A DNA stretch of 64,000 nt, taken from assembly GCF_025154015.1 (NCBI RefSeq), contig NZ_JAOAMV010000008.1:1-64000 (forward strand), written 5' to 3'. Positions 53,416-60,782 of this stretch are shown here, piece by piece. Under the pieces are notes generated by a model. That model was not told where the DNA came from and searched no databases. It saw nothing but the letters and a program-made list of their open reading frames with translations. Numbering within the stretch: position 1 is the first letter of the stretch; every line of letters starts with the position of its first letter. The DNA comes from Tsuneonella litorea (GTDB lineage Bacteria > Pseudomonadota > Alphaproteobacteria > Sphingomonadales > Sphingomonadaceae). A program made the position numbers and the translations under genes.

Positions 53416-54543
53416 ATGCGGATTTTTATCAGCTCAATCATCACTGGCTTCGAAGCTCAGCGGACAGCTGCACGTAGGGCCGTCACCACGCTCCGGCACG
53501 AGCCAGTGATGGCAGAGGACTTTGGCGCTCAGCCAAACCCACCCCAGATCGCTTGCCTGCAAGGTTTGCGAACGAGCGATGCAGTGGTTCTGATCCTTGG
53601 CGAGCATTATGGTTTTGTGCCCCCGAACTCTACCCTATCGGCGACCCATCAGGAATACCGCGAGGCCCGCGAAACCAAGCCGGTTCTCGCTTTTGTTCAA
53701 GAGGGCATTTCTCCGGGGCCCGAACAGTCCGCTTTCATTGCCGAGGTACAGGCTTGGGAGGGAGGACTGTTCCGCGGCAGCTTTGTGAAAGCCGATGACC
53801 TTCAAGACAGCGTGACGCGCGCGCTTCATGATGTGACATTGGCTAACGCGACGGGGCCTGTCGATGAGCAGGAGATGGCAGCTCGCGCTTCGGCTATGCT
53901 TCCAGTTGAAAGTCAGAATCAGGCGGCGCCTGCTATGCTTGAATTGGTTATCGTCGGCGGACCGCAACAACGGATTCTACGCCCGGCTGAAATTGAAGAT
54001 CAGACGCTCGCAGAGCGATTGGAGCAGTCGGCTCTATACGGAAAGCAGCGACTGTTTGAGCGTTCGATCGGCACTACCAGCGGTCTAGATGGCGCCGACC
54101 TCGTGATCCGCCAAGAGCGGGGTGCCAGCATTCGTCTAACTGAGCATGGGTCGGTTGTTGTTCGGATTCCTCTAGATGAGCCTCGGGCGCAAGGGCGGGG
54201 TCTGGATCACATGGGCGGCATGGTGATTATTGAAGAGTCGGTTCAGCATCGACTGGGCGTTGCCCTCGATTTTGCTGCAGAAACCATCGATCACATCGAT
54301 CGCACTCAGCGCCTGACGCAATTAATCATCGCGGTACGTTTGACCGGGGTAGCCCATCGCGGTTGGCGGACAGAGACGCAGCATGCGGCAAGTCCTAATT
54401 CCGTACAAATGGGGATGGGAGGCGTTCCCGAGCGGCGCCCTGTCAGTCTCACAGTCCGGCGCGCCGCACTAAGTCTGGATCGCACCAGATTGATCGAAGA
54501 CATTCTCGTGCCGTTAAGACGTCAGTTTCCATCTGCAGCTTGA
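53416..54543 (+). CDS. DUF4062 domain protein
   Basis: A 375-residue protein starting [22 protein letters not shown] and continuing EDFGAQPNPPQIACLQGLRTSDAVVLILGEHYGFV and TKPVLAFVQEG. This is the DUF4062 domain, TIR-like in fold pattern and found in antiviral NTPase proteins. Here it is not fused to a STAND NTPase; the C-terminal 220 residues (VIRQERGASIRLTEHGSVVVRIPL and others) are not recognised. Codon use is less GC-rich than the element core. No strong ribosome-binding site. It faces the retron-like operon and is bounded by short direct repeats, so it looks like acquired cargo. Confidence 0.75.
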   Translation: MRIFISSIITGFEAQRTAARRAVTTLRHEPVMAEDFGAQPNPPQIACLQGLRTSDAVVLILGEHYGFVPPNSTLSATHQEYREARETKPVLAFVQEGISPGPEQSAFIAEVQAWEGGLFRGSFVKADDLQDSVTRALHDVTLANATGPVDEQEMAARASAMLPVESQNQAAPAMLELVIVGGPQQRILRPAEIEDQTLAERLEQSALYGKQRLFERSIGTTSGLDGADLVIRQERGASIRLTEHGSVVVRIPLDEPRAQGRGLDHMGGMVIIEESVQHRLGVALDFAAETIDHIDRTQRLTQLIIAVRLTGVAHRGWRTETQHAASPNSVQMGMGGVPERRPVSLTVRRAALSLDRTRLIEDILVPLRRQFPSAA

Positions 54544-54567
54544 GCGCGTTTCGGGCGTGGGCGCAAA

Positions 54568-54588
54568 CCGCCAACATAGCCGACATTC
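54568..54588 (+). repeat. imperfect direct repeat flanking the DUF4062 gene, right copy
   Basis: CCGCCAACATAGCCGACATTC, 19 of 21 bases like 53308-53328. It is followed by CCGCCATTCGTTCAGCG-type sequence and by a CGCTGC-TTCA-GCAGCG hairpin at 54641-54656, between the two convergent genes. Confidence 0.5.
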
Positions 54589-54660
54589 GAGCCATCAAAC
54601 GACTTCCCTAATAGCCGCCATTCGTTCAGCGAAGTATGGTCGCTGCTTCAGCAGCGTGCG

Positions 54661-57138
54661 TCATCGCCATGATTCGGCGGCGGGATGCGCGAGGACGGCG
54701 CTACCCTCGCGCACAAACGTGATTGCAGGTTCGATGAAGAAGGCCATCGGCACGCTCGATAGATGATACTCCGAGCTCGACATGAGGAGCAAGCGGTTGA
54801 CCGAATTGTCCTGGATGCCGCCCGCCGGGAAGGCGCAGTGGATGCGGCCTGACGTTCCCTTCAGCTCGCGCTTAGCGAGCAGAGCTTGCACCTGTTTGTG
54901 CTCACGCAAGAAGCGGGGGGCGATGGACGCCTCCCAATTGGGCCTTGGACCGCGAGCGGCGATGCGGCTCAGATAGCCGAACACCTTGCCCATCATCTGG
55001 GGATAGGCGGCGAACGTGCCTTCGTATCCGAGCCTGGCTACATCCAGCCCATCGTTGGGAAACCAAAAGGTCGCACCCTCGATCGTATTTGCAAGCGCAC
55101 CCAGATGCGCGACGACCGGCCCTAAGCGAGGGCGAAGCGCGCGCTGCAGCTCGCGCCAGCGAAACCGGCTATCGGTGACAATCGCGGCGCCGGTCGCCTG
55201 CGCGAGATACATAGCCATCTCGAAATTGGGGGCGAGCTTGAAGAATTGAAGTTGGCCACCCTCCTTGTCGCCCTCGAAGATGTCGCCGGCAAGCGCGACG
55301 AGCGGGTCCGCTTCCTTGAGGTGGGCGACGCCTTTCAGCATGTCGGTCACGCCCGCGTCATCCAGATCGGGGAAATTCTCCTTGAGCTGTGCGATCAGCC
55401 CGTCGTCCGGCCACATCAGGAAGCTGCGCTTAAAATCGCGGCGGAACAGCGCATCCACACGCGGCTCGTCCTTGCGGTCAAACTTCGCGCCGAGCGCACG
55501 CTCTTGGGCCATGTGCATCATCTGGTCGCGCAGATGGATGTCAAAATTGCAAGGATCCGGAATCAGGTTGACGAGTCCTAGGTCAACCAGCGGCATGATG
55601 TTGAGGAAGAGAACAACCGCCTTCAGAAACTCGAGATGATAACTGCGCGGGTTTTCGACAGGTTTGAACTTCTTCGCGACCGCGCCATTGTGCGTGAAGG
55701 GGTGCTCGACGATCAGTTCGCCGAAATAGAGCGGTGCGGCAAAGGCGAACTCGATGATCGTCTCGGGGTGGATCGAACCGGTGAACACCGCGCGCGGGCG
55801 CCCATCGGGCTTAGGTAGCAATTTGAGAAGATCGGTTTCGAGTGGCCAGAGCGCTTCGTAGAGATGGTAGACTTGGCCTATCTGCTGGTCGGTAAGCTCG
55901 CGGCGCACCGTCACCCAGTCCTTGCCGGAATCGAGCCCGAGAATGTTGACAATACCGCGGTGAAGACTGACGTTGCGCTCGCGGATCGAGATATCTTCCC
56001 AGCTTGGGCGAAGCGCGAGCGGAAGCGGCTTGCAACAGGTCCGATAGGGCGCCCCTGACCCGCAGCCGCACGCCTCCCCAGCCTTGGGCGGCGCTGCGCG
56101 CGCCGGCTTGATCAGGAACTCACGCGGCTTTTCGGTGCGTCCGAAGGCATCCTGATAATGAACATGACCGTCCTCAAACCGGGCATAGATCTCCCCACCG
56201 AACTCCCAGAGCTGGTCCTTGGGAAGAAGAGTGTCGCGCAGTTCGGCCCAAGGTTCGGTCACGGACGTCTCGGGATGCAGCCAATCCTCGCGACCGGCGG
56301 CAATGTAGCGGCGCGCGCGGGACTTGAGGACCTGATTGATCTGCGCAACTTGATGATTATCGAGCTTGCGGGTGCGCACGAAGGCGATCGTGCTAACCAT
56401 CGAGCTACGAAAATTGCGAGCGAACGTCCGTTTCTCAAGCGGCGGCCCGTCGGGCGCCTGCGCATATTCGAGATTGGTTAGGATCAGGCAGAAGTCCCGG
56501 CTCAGTGGAAACAGCGTTTGCGACGCCTTAAGCGCGATGACGGGATCGTGCGGGTAGATACACAATGCGGCATCCGGCGGCACGGCGTGGTTATAGATGG
56601 TGACCGGAGAATCACTTACGATGAACTTGGTGCCCGCCTCCTCGGCCGACACGATCTCGCGCACGCCTTCAGTCCAGATGGTGCAGTGGAAATTGCGCAG
56701 CCCCTGCATCTCCATCATCAGCTCGTTCTGACTGAGCGCGGGATATTGGGCGCGTAACCAGTCAAGGCCCTTGGGCGTGCGCAGCCGCTGGACATCGATA
56801 AATTCGAACAGGTCTTGGAAATGGCTGTGCCACGCCGATTCGTCGGCACTGAGATAGGCTTTGACTGCCTTTGCCCCACGGTCGTCGATCGCGCCGAACA
56901 ATTTGCGCTCGATCTCGTCGTTGACCAGCGTTCCAAAGAAGGTCGAGTAGAGATCGGTCTGAAAGAAGCAGCGCTTCGGCTGCGCCCGAAACCGCGATTT
57001 TCCCACGACCTCGCGACCGTCGTCGAGGGTTCGGCGGTGCGGCTTCATATCGAGATAGGCCAGCGTGCTTTCGCCGGGCTCGACAAACAGTCGCTGATAC
57101 CACTGCGGTACGTAATGATTATCGCGGGTCAGGGACAT
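54661..57138 (-). CDS. DUF4238/SEC-C protein, candidate retron partner
   Basis: An 825-residue soluble protein. It starts TRDNHYVPQWYQRLFVEPGE, the DUF4238 signature (HYVPQ..L..F), which covers about residues 1-290. Residues about 351-367 carry a SEC-C zinc motif (GEACGCGSGAPYRTCCKP). The last 450 residues, mostly helical with TDSRFRWRELQRAL near the end, match nothing I know. It lies 88 bases after the reverse transcriptase gene on the same strand. In that position it could be the effector or an accessory protein; no catalytic motif is obvious. The start lacks a strong ribosome-binding site. Confidence 0.75.
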   Translation of the reverse strand: MSLTRDNHYVPQWYQRLFVEPGESTLAYLDMKPHRRTLDDGREVVGKSRFRAQPKRCFFQTDLYSTFFGTLVNDEIERKLFGAIDDRGAKAVKAYLSADESAWHSHFQDLFEFIDVQRLRTPKGLDWLRAQYPALSQNELMMEMQGLRNFHCTIWTEGVREIVSAEEAGTKFIVSDSPVTIYNHAVPPDAALCIYPHDPVIALKASQTLFPLSRDFCLILTNLEYAQAPDGPPLEKRTFARNFRSSMVSTIAFVRTRKLDNHQVAQINQVLKSRARRYIAAGREDWLHPETSVTEPWAELRDTLLPKDQLWEFGGEIYARFEDGHVHYQDAFGRTEKPREFLIKPARAAPPKAGEACGCGSGAPYRTCCKPLPLALRPSWEDISIRERNVSLHRGIVNILGLDSGKDWVTVRRELTDQQIGQVYHLYEALWPLETDLLKLLPKPDGRPRAVFTGSIHPETIIEFAFAAPLYFGELIVEHPFTHNGAVAKKFKPVENPRSYHLEFLKAVVLFLNIMPLVDLGLVNLIPDPCNFDIHLRDQMMHMAQERALGAKFDRKDEPRVDALFRRDFKRSFLMWPDDGLIAQLKENFPDLDDAGVTDMLKGVAHLKEADPLVALAGDIFEGDKEGGQLQFFKLAPNFEMAMYLAQATGAAIVTDSRFRWRELQRALRPRLGPVVAHLGALANTIEGATFWFPNDGLDVARLGYEGTFAAYPQMMGKVFGYLSRIAARGPRPNWEASIAPRFLREHKQVQALLAKRELKGTSGRIHCAFPAGGIQDNSVNRLLLMSSSEYHLSSVPMAFFIEPAITFVREGSAVLAHPAAESWR

Positions 57139-57226
57139 CCGGTTGAACTAGCATGTGCGAGGATGGCGTGCAGCTTGCTCCTGCGGCCGGCCAATCACGC
57201 CCAATCCGGCGGATCATGCCACAGCT

Positions 57227-58096
57227 TTAATTCTTCGCCGCAATCTGCTGAATCTGTCCTTCAATGCCAGCGACCCTGCCCAGCAGCGCGTCGCGGTCGT
57301 TGTCGGTCGCCTTGGCCAACCGGGCCCTCGCTTCGTGCATCTTCTTGTGCTGCCGAAATGGGGCGAGCAGTTCCCCGTCCCGCACGACAACGCCGGTGAT
57401 TTCGGCCGGTTGATCCACGAACGTCTTTTCCTTGTGGTAGCGCAGTCCCATGCCGTGTATCATCTTTCGCACCTCCCAGATGTCCGCCTTCGGAACACGG
57501 GTCCCTGAGATTGTGACATCGTCGATGTACACCGTGAAGGTGTAGCCGCGCTCTTTGCAAAAAGCGGCAATGCGCTCCCACAGATCGTAATAGGCGAAGT
57601 AGGCCATGATTGGGCTCAAGGGAGAGCCCGTGGGCAAATGCCCCTGGTAGCAAGCAAGGTTCGCAAGGAGCCCAGCGATATCGCGCTCACACTGCATGAT
57701 GCGATGGAAGAACCAGAATACCCGTCGCTGCGGGGTGCTGGGGAAAAACTTACGAATATCGAGGCATTGGACAACGCGATTGCCGCGATGTGCGGCAGCA
57801 TTCGCGACGTAACAACGCCTCTTCACGGGGCAAAACAGAAAGTCTGGGGGATTGATGCGGGTCAGCAGCTTCGCCAATCTCGCCTGCACCCGCTTCAATG
57901 CCCTGCATGGATTTTCAACGTGCCTCAGGCCGCCACCCGATTTCTTCGGTATGTCAAATTCGGTGTAGAGGGTGTCGCCAGCAGACAATGCGCGTAAGTC
58001 TGCGGTCGCAATGCCCAGGAGCGCTGCCAGTTTCGAGCGACTTCGCAATTTAAAGAGCGACGATTGGTTCAGGGAATGCGTCGGTCTATTCGGCAT
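57227..58096 (-). CDS. retron-like reverse transcriptase
   Basis: A 289-residue group-II-derived reverse transcriptase without an endonuclease domain. LYTEFDIPKKSGGGLRHVENPC is the entry motif. NAAAH at about residues 99-103 is the retron-specific NAxxH. VQCLDIRKFFPSTPQRRVF holds the first Asp, LPTGSPLSPIMAYFAYYD the next block, and YIDD at about 190-193 the catalytic pair. EITGVVV near 232 corresponds to the retron VTG motif. The length is normal for retrons. It overlaps the XRE gene by 11 bases. It should copy part of a structured RNA into msDNA. Confidence 0.88.
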   Translation of the reverse strand: MPNRPTHSLNQSSLFKLRSRSKLAALLGIATADLRALSAGDTLYTEFDIPKKSGGGLRHVENPCRALKRVQARLAKLLTRINPPDFLFCPVKRRCYVANAAAHRGNRVVQCLDIRKFFPSTPQRRVFWFFHRIMQCERDIAGLLANLACYQGHLPTGSPLSPIMAYFAYYDLWERIAAFCKERGYTFTVYIDDVTISGTRVPKADIWEVRKMIHGMGLRYHKEKTFVDQPAEITGVVVRDGELLAPFRQHKKMHEARARLAKATDNDRDALLGRVAGIEGQIQQIAAKN

Positions 58097-58391
58097 AGGC
58101 CCGGTCCGAGCGTGCCTCCAAGAACTGCATAAGCCCGACCATCTTGCCAGCAACGAAAGTGCGCGCACGGTCGGCCGAACCGCCACCTTCAACGCTCTCA
58201 GCGAAGAACATGATCGAAGAGACTGGTAGGCCGAAGACGTCCGAGTAGCGCTGGATCACTTCAAGCGTTGGCGTCTTATGTCCTTTCTCAATTTCGGAAA
58301 GATACGAAGTCGATATGTCGAGCCGTTCAGCGACCTGTTTCTGTTTCAGGTCGTGATAAACCCGAATGAGCCTGAGGGCTTCACCAAGCAT
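58086..58391 (-). CDS. XRE-type helix-turn-helix regulator
   Basis: A 101-residue DNA-binding protein. KQKQVAERLDISTSYLSEIEKGHKTPTLEVIQRYSDVFGLPVSSIMFF is a full Cro/XRE helix-turn-helix; the C-terminal 35 residues may dimerise. AAGGAG lies 6 bases before the ATG. Its last codons overlap the reverse transcriptase start, so the two are made together. It may repress the operon, or be a retron component: retron types carrying an HTH protein have been described. Confidence 0.85.
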   Translation of the reverse strand: MLGEALRLIRVYHDLKQKQVAERLDISTSYLSEIEKGHKTPTLEVIQRYSDVFGLPVSSIMFFAESVEGGGSADRARTFVAGKMVGLMQFLEARSDRAYAE

Positions 58392-58434
58392 GTTGGCTCC
58401 TTAAAAATCTGATGCGCAATGCAGGGTGGGCGGA

Positions 58435-58608
58435 TCATCCTTTGAACAGCTTTACTAACTCAATCGTCAGACGAAGGATTTTCGCAATCCATGGCCCAAC
58501 CGCCAGTATCACTTTCAGCGTCTGCGGGTTCACCAATCGGTTTGCCCACCTCAGCTTATTCTCCAACTTCAACCGCCCACGTTCCTTGTCGTCGTCCCGA
58601 TGAGTCAT
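58435..58608 (-). CDS. small hydrophobic protein, 57 residues, first gene of the retron-like operon
   Basis: A short frame from the ATG at 58608, behind AAGGAG, ending 43 bases before the XRE gene. The first 20 residues are charged (DDDKERGRLKLENKLR). The rest is an amphipathic or membrane-spanning helix: TLKVILAVGPWIAKILRLTIELVKLF. It is unlike any protein I know. Small hydrophobic peptides next to reverse transcriptases can be toxic effectors, which makes this a candidate, but that is inference. Confidence 0.6.
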   Translation of the reverse strand: MTHRDDDKERGRLKLENKLRWANRLVNPQTLKVILAVGPWIAKILRLTIELVKLFKG

Positions 58609-58800
58609 CGACTTTCTCCTTCTTCACCAACCACCTGGAACGGTGGCGCTGCCATCTGGCTAGGAAGGTGGGGAAGGAACGTGCTTACCCTGATCGCCTG
58701 AGCGGTCCCCCGCCATCGGGGGCCGCCCGTGGCCGCCACACGGATCGCATGACACGGCCATAATGGTAGGAGGTTCACACCCCCCGCGAAGGTTGCCCTT
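58609..58800 (-). ncRNA. candidate structured RNA (possible retron msr-msd)
   Basis: No gene lies in this GC-rich stretch directly upstream of the retron-like operon. On the transcribed minus strand it can form a perfect 6-base stem with ATGG loop (58707-58722), a 6-base inverted repeat with a 19-base loop (58730-58760), and a CCACC/GGTGG hairpin near 58632-58646. Retron RNA usually lies just upstream of the reverse transcriptase or its first gene. I could not identify the a1/a2 pair or the priming G, so the assignment rests on position and structure. Confidence 0.35.
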
Positions 58801-58878
58801 CAGTGAATGATGGCAGTCCCCTTTCTGACTAACGACACAGCTTGTCTGTCACAGCGGCACCGGCTCGTCCAGAACTTT

Positions 58879-58905
58879 CTTCGCTGTCAGCGAAGTTTAT
58901 CCACA
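58879..58905. promoter_or_regulatory. 17-base palindrome beside a perfect DnaA box
   Basis: CTTCGCTGTCAGCGAAG (58879-58895) is a perfect palindrome around a central T. One base later TTATCCACA (58897-58905) is an exact match to the DnaA box consensus. Together they could be a replication or regulatory site of the element. No other exact DnaA boxes were seen nearby, so a full origin is not supported. Confidence 0.4.
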
Positions 58906-59144
58906 GTGTTTTGCGCGAACCGGGGGAGGCGAAGCTGTTCCGTCTTATCGTCTGTTCGAGCGGCAGCTTACAGCCTTGCCGGCTTCCAAAGGCGACTTTC
59001 GGGTTCGTCCGACATCGCGGACAGATCGAGGCGACTGATCCGATGTTCGCTTTCGTGCGATCGTCGGCCCTCTTAGATGACTGGCGTGAAGGCGCACAGC
59101 CGTGCGCATTAATCGAGAGGGGAGACAGCTTTGCTTTTCCTGAA

Positions 59145-59164
59145 CCGGGACTTGTCCGTCCCGG
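59145..59164 (+). promoter_or_regulatory. leader stem-loop before the ArdC-like gene
   Basis: CCGGGAC-TTGTCC-GTCCCGG forms a perfect 7-base stem, followed at once by ATCAGGAG and the ATG at 59182. Second of five similar leaders on the element. Confidence 0.4.
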
Positions 59165-59181
59165 TCATCAGGAGACCTCCC

Positions 59182-60111
59182 ATGACCAGATCCCGCCGCA
59201 CTGCTTCAGCTTCGCCAGCTCAGCGCATCACCGCCGTCATTATCGAAAAGCTCGAGCAAGGCACAAAACCCTGGGTCAAGCCGTGGCGCGGTGTGCCGGT
59301 CTCACGGCCTTTGCGCTCTTGCGGGACGCCCTATCGCGGGATGAACACCTTCTGGCTGTGGATGGTGGCCGATGGCTGCGGCTACGCCTCGCCTTACTGG
59401 ATGACCTACCGTCAGTGTCAGGCACTCGGCGGACAGGTCCGCAAAGGCGAGAAATCAACCATCGCGATTTTCTACAAGAGCTACACTAAGGAGGTCGAAA
59501 ACGCCGAAGGCGAAGCGGACACCGAGAACCGGCGCGTGCTCAAAGCCTATGCCGTGTTTAACGCCGACCAGTGCGATGGTCTCCCCGAGTTCTATCACCC
59601 CAAACCACTCGCTGCAGCGCTGGAGCCCGAAGGACGCGAAGACCGGCTCGATGCCTTCTTTGCTCATATCGGCGCAGACCTGCGTCACCATGGCGCTCAG
59701 GCCTATTACGAACCGCTGCGTGATCGCGTCACCATGCCGCCAACCGAACTGTTCGAAGCTTACGACCACTACTATGCGACGCTCGCGCACGAGCTGTCGC
59801 ACTGGACGGGGCATTCCTCGCGGCTCGACCGCGATCTCAAGAACCGCTTCGGCAGCGAGGCCTATGCTGCCGAAGAACTGATCGCCGAACTGTCCTCGGC
59901 TATTCTCGGCGCTGAACTGGGTCTTCCGGTCACCCACCTCGACCATCACGCCAGCTACATCGCGTCCTGGCTCAACATCCTCAAATCGGACGAGCGTGCG
60001 ATCCTGACGGCTGCAGCAAAGGCCGAGGAAGCGGCCAGCCTGTTGCTCGAACTGGGTGGCCAGCAATCTAGCGAAGGCGAGACCGACATCGATCTCGATG
60101 ATGCAGCCTGA
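59182..60111 (+). CDS. ArdC-like anti-restriction protein with zincin metallopeptidase domain
   Basis: A 309-residue protein. The N-terminal ssDNA-binding ArdC domain has RITAVIIEKLEQGTKPWVKPW, PYRGMNTFWLW and YWMTYRQCQALGGQVRKGEKSTIAIFYK. The C-terminal half is the polyvalent-protein metallopeptidase: LAHELSHWTGH with zinc-binding His at about residue 203, and the third ligand in EELIAELSSAIL. Such proteins enter or protect during conjugation and counter host restriction. An acidic tail ends the protein. Confidence 0.9.
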   Translation: MTRSRRTASASPAQRITAVIIEKLEQGTKPWVKPWRGVPVSRPLRSCGTPYRGMNTFWLWMVADGCGYASPYWMTYRQCQALGGQVRKGEKSTIAIFYKSYTKEVENAEGEADTENRRVLKAYAVFNADQCDGLPEFYHPKPLAAALEPEGREDRLDAFFAHIGADLRHHGAQAYYEPLRDRVTMPPTELFEAYDHYYATLAHELSHWTGHSSRLDRDLKNRFGSEAYAAEELIAELSSAILGAELGLPVTHLDHHASYIASWLNILKSDERAILTAAAKAEEAASLLLELGGQQSSEGETDIDLDDAA

Positions 60112-60122
60112 GGAGCAGCGAG

Positions 60123-60563
60123 ATGGGACGTTCCGTCAGCTATCCGACCGGCTCCGTAGTAGCCTTTCGCCTGCTCGATGACGGCGAAGAGGACGACACC
60201 GACTGGGCTTATGAGTGCCTCGTCGAAGAGGTCATCGATACTGCGAAGGCGACCTTCCCTTCGTTCGAGCGCTTCGATGGATGGCGCGGCCGCGAGGATC
60301 GCATCCTCCTGCGGAACGCCTTCGCCGATTGCGGTATATCGACCTATTGCGGGCTCGCCGCGATCTGACTCGCCGAACGCGATGACGCCCGGTACTGGGA
60401 AGCCGATTACTGCACACCGAGAACGGCGAGGGCGCAGCACTGGCTTGCCCAGGTGTCGGGTAGGTTCATCGACCTGTTTGGTGAGATGCGCCTGGTCGGG
60501 CGATTCTCGAATGGCGAAGCGATCTTCGAGCGCTCCCAGTCCGCTTGTGCCACCGGGTCCTAA
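60123..60563 (+). pseudogene. hypothetical element protein interrupted by an in-frame TGA
   Basis: The frame opens at 60123, 11 bases after the ArdC-like gene, and codes 81 residues (SYPTGSVVAFRLLDDGEEDD...GLAAI) to a TGA at 60366-60368. The same frame continues without other stops for 64 codons to TAA at 60561, with coherent protein sequence (LAERDDARYWEADY, HWLAQVSGRFIDLFGEMRLVGRF). A TGG-to-TGA change at one Trp codon would explain it. So this is a recent nonsense mutation, a sequencing error, or a translated short form. Family unknown. Confidence 0.65.
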
Positions 60564-60619
60564 TCCAGCCTCATCCTTGTCCGCCGGGAGAGGCCCTTGG
60601 GCCGGTCGGGGCGCGCCGC

Positions 60620-60671
60620 AACCTGCGGCCCGTCGGCCCGTGTTGCCCGCGCCAGCCTAGGGCCGCAGGTT
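60620..60671 (+). repeat. long perfect inverted repeat
   Basis: AACCTGCGGCCC at 60620-60631 is exactly complementary to 60660-60671, with a 28-base loop that is itself GC-rich. It lies between the interrupted gene and the DUF2493 gene; it may be a terminator-like or leader structure, with no T-run. Confidence 0.45.
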
Positions 60672-60734
60672 TCCCGCTGCGCGGTGCGTCACGCCCCTTT
60701 TACCGGCCCTGATCGGGCTCCGGCGGACAGGGCC

Positions 60735-60750
60735 GAGGCAATGGTGCCTC
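60735..60750 (+). promoter_or_regulatory. leader stem-loop before the DUF2493 gene
   Basis: GAGGCA-ATGG-TGCCTC, a perfect 6-base stem with a tetraloop, followed 17 bases on by ATCAGGAG and the ATG at 60783. Third of the recurring leaders. Confidence 0.4.
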
Positions 60751-60782
60751 CTTTCCTTGTCCCCGCGATCAGGAGACACCCC

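Larger units (their letters stand above)
58801..59181 (+). other. intergenic region before the ArdC-like gene
   Basis: About 380 bases without a gene, holding the palindrome and DnaA box at 58879-58905 and the stem-loop leader of the ArdC-like gene at its end. I see nothing else in it. Confidence 0.4.

Noticed and set aside
57616-57997. Frames opposite the reverse transcriptase
   Set aside because: They mirror a gene with complete catalytic motifs and have no start signals.
58491-58763. Plus-strand frame of 90 codons opposite the small hydrophobic protein and its leader
   Set aside because: No ribosome-binding site, low-complexity composition, and the minus-strand frame has a far better start and context.
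60366-60368. TGA as selenocysteine or recoded codon
   Set aside because: No SECIS-like hairpin was seen just after it and the context suggests an ordinary Trp codon lost by one base change.
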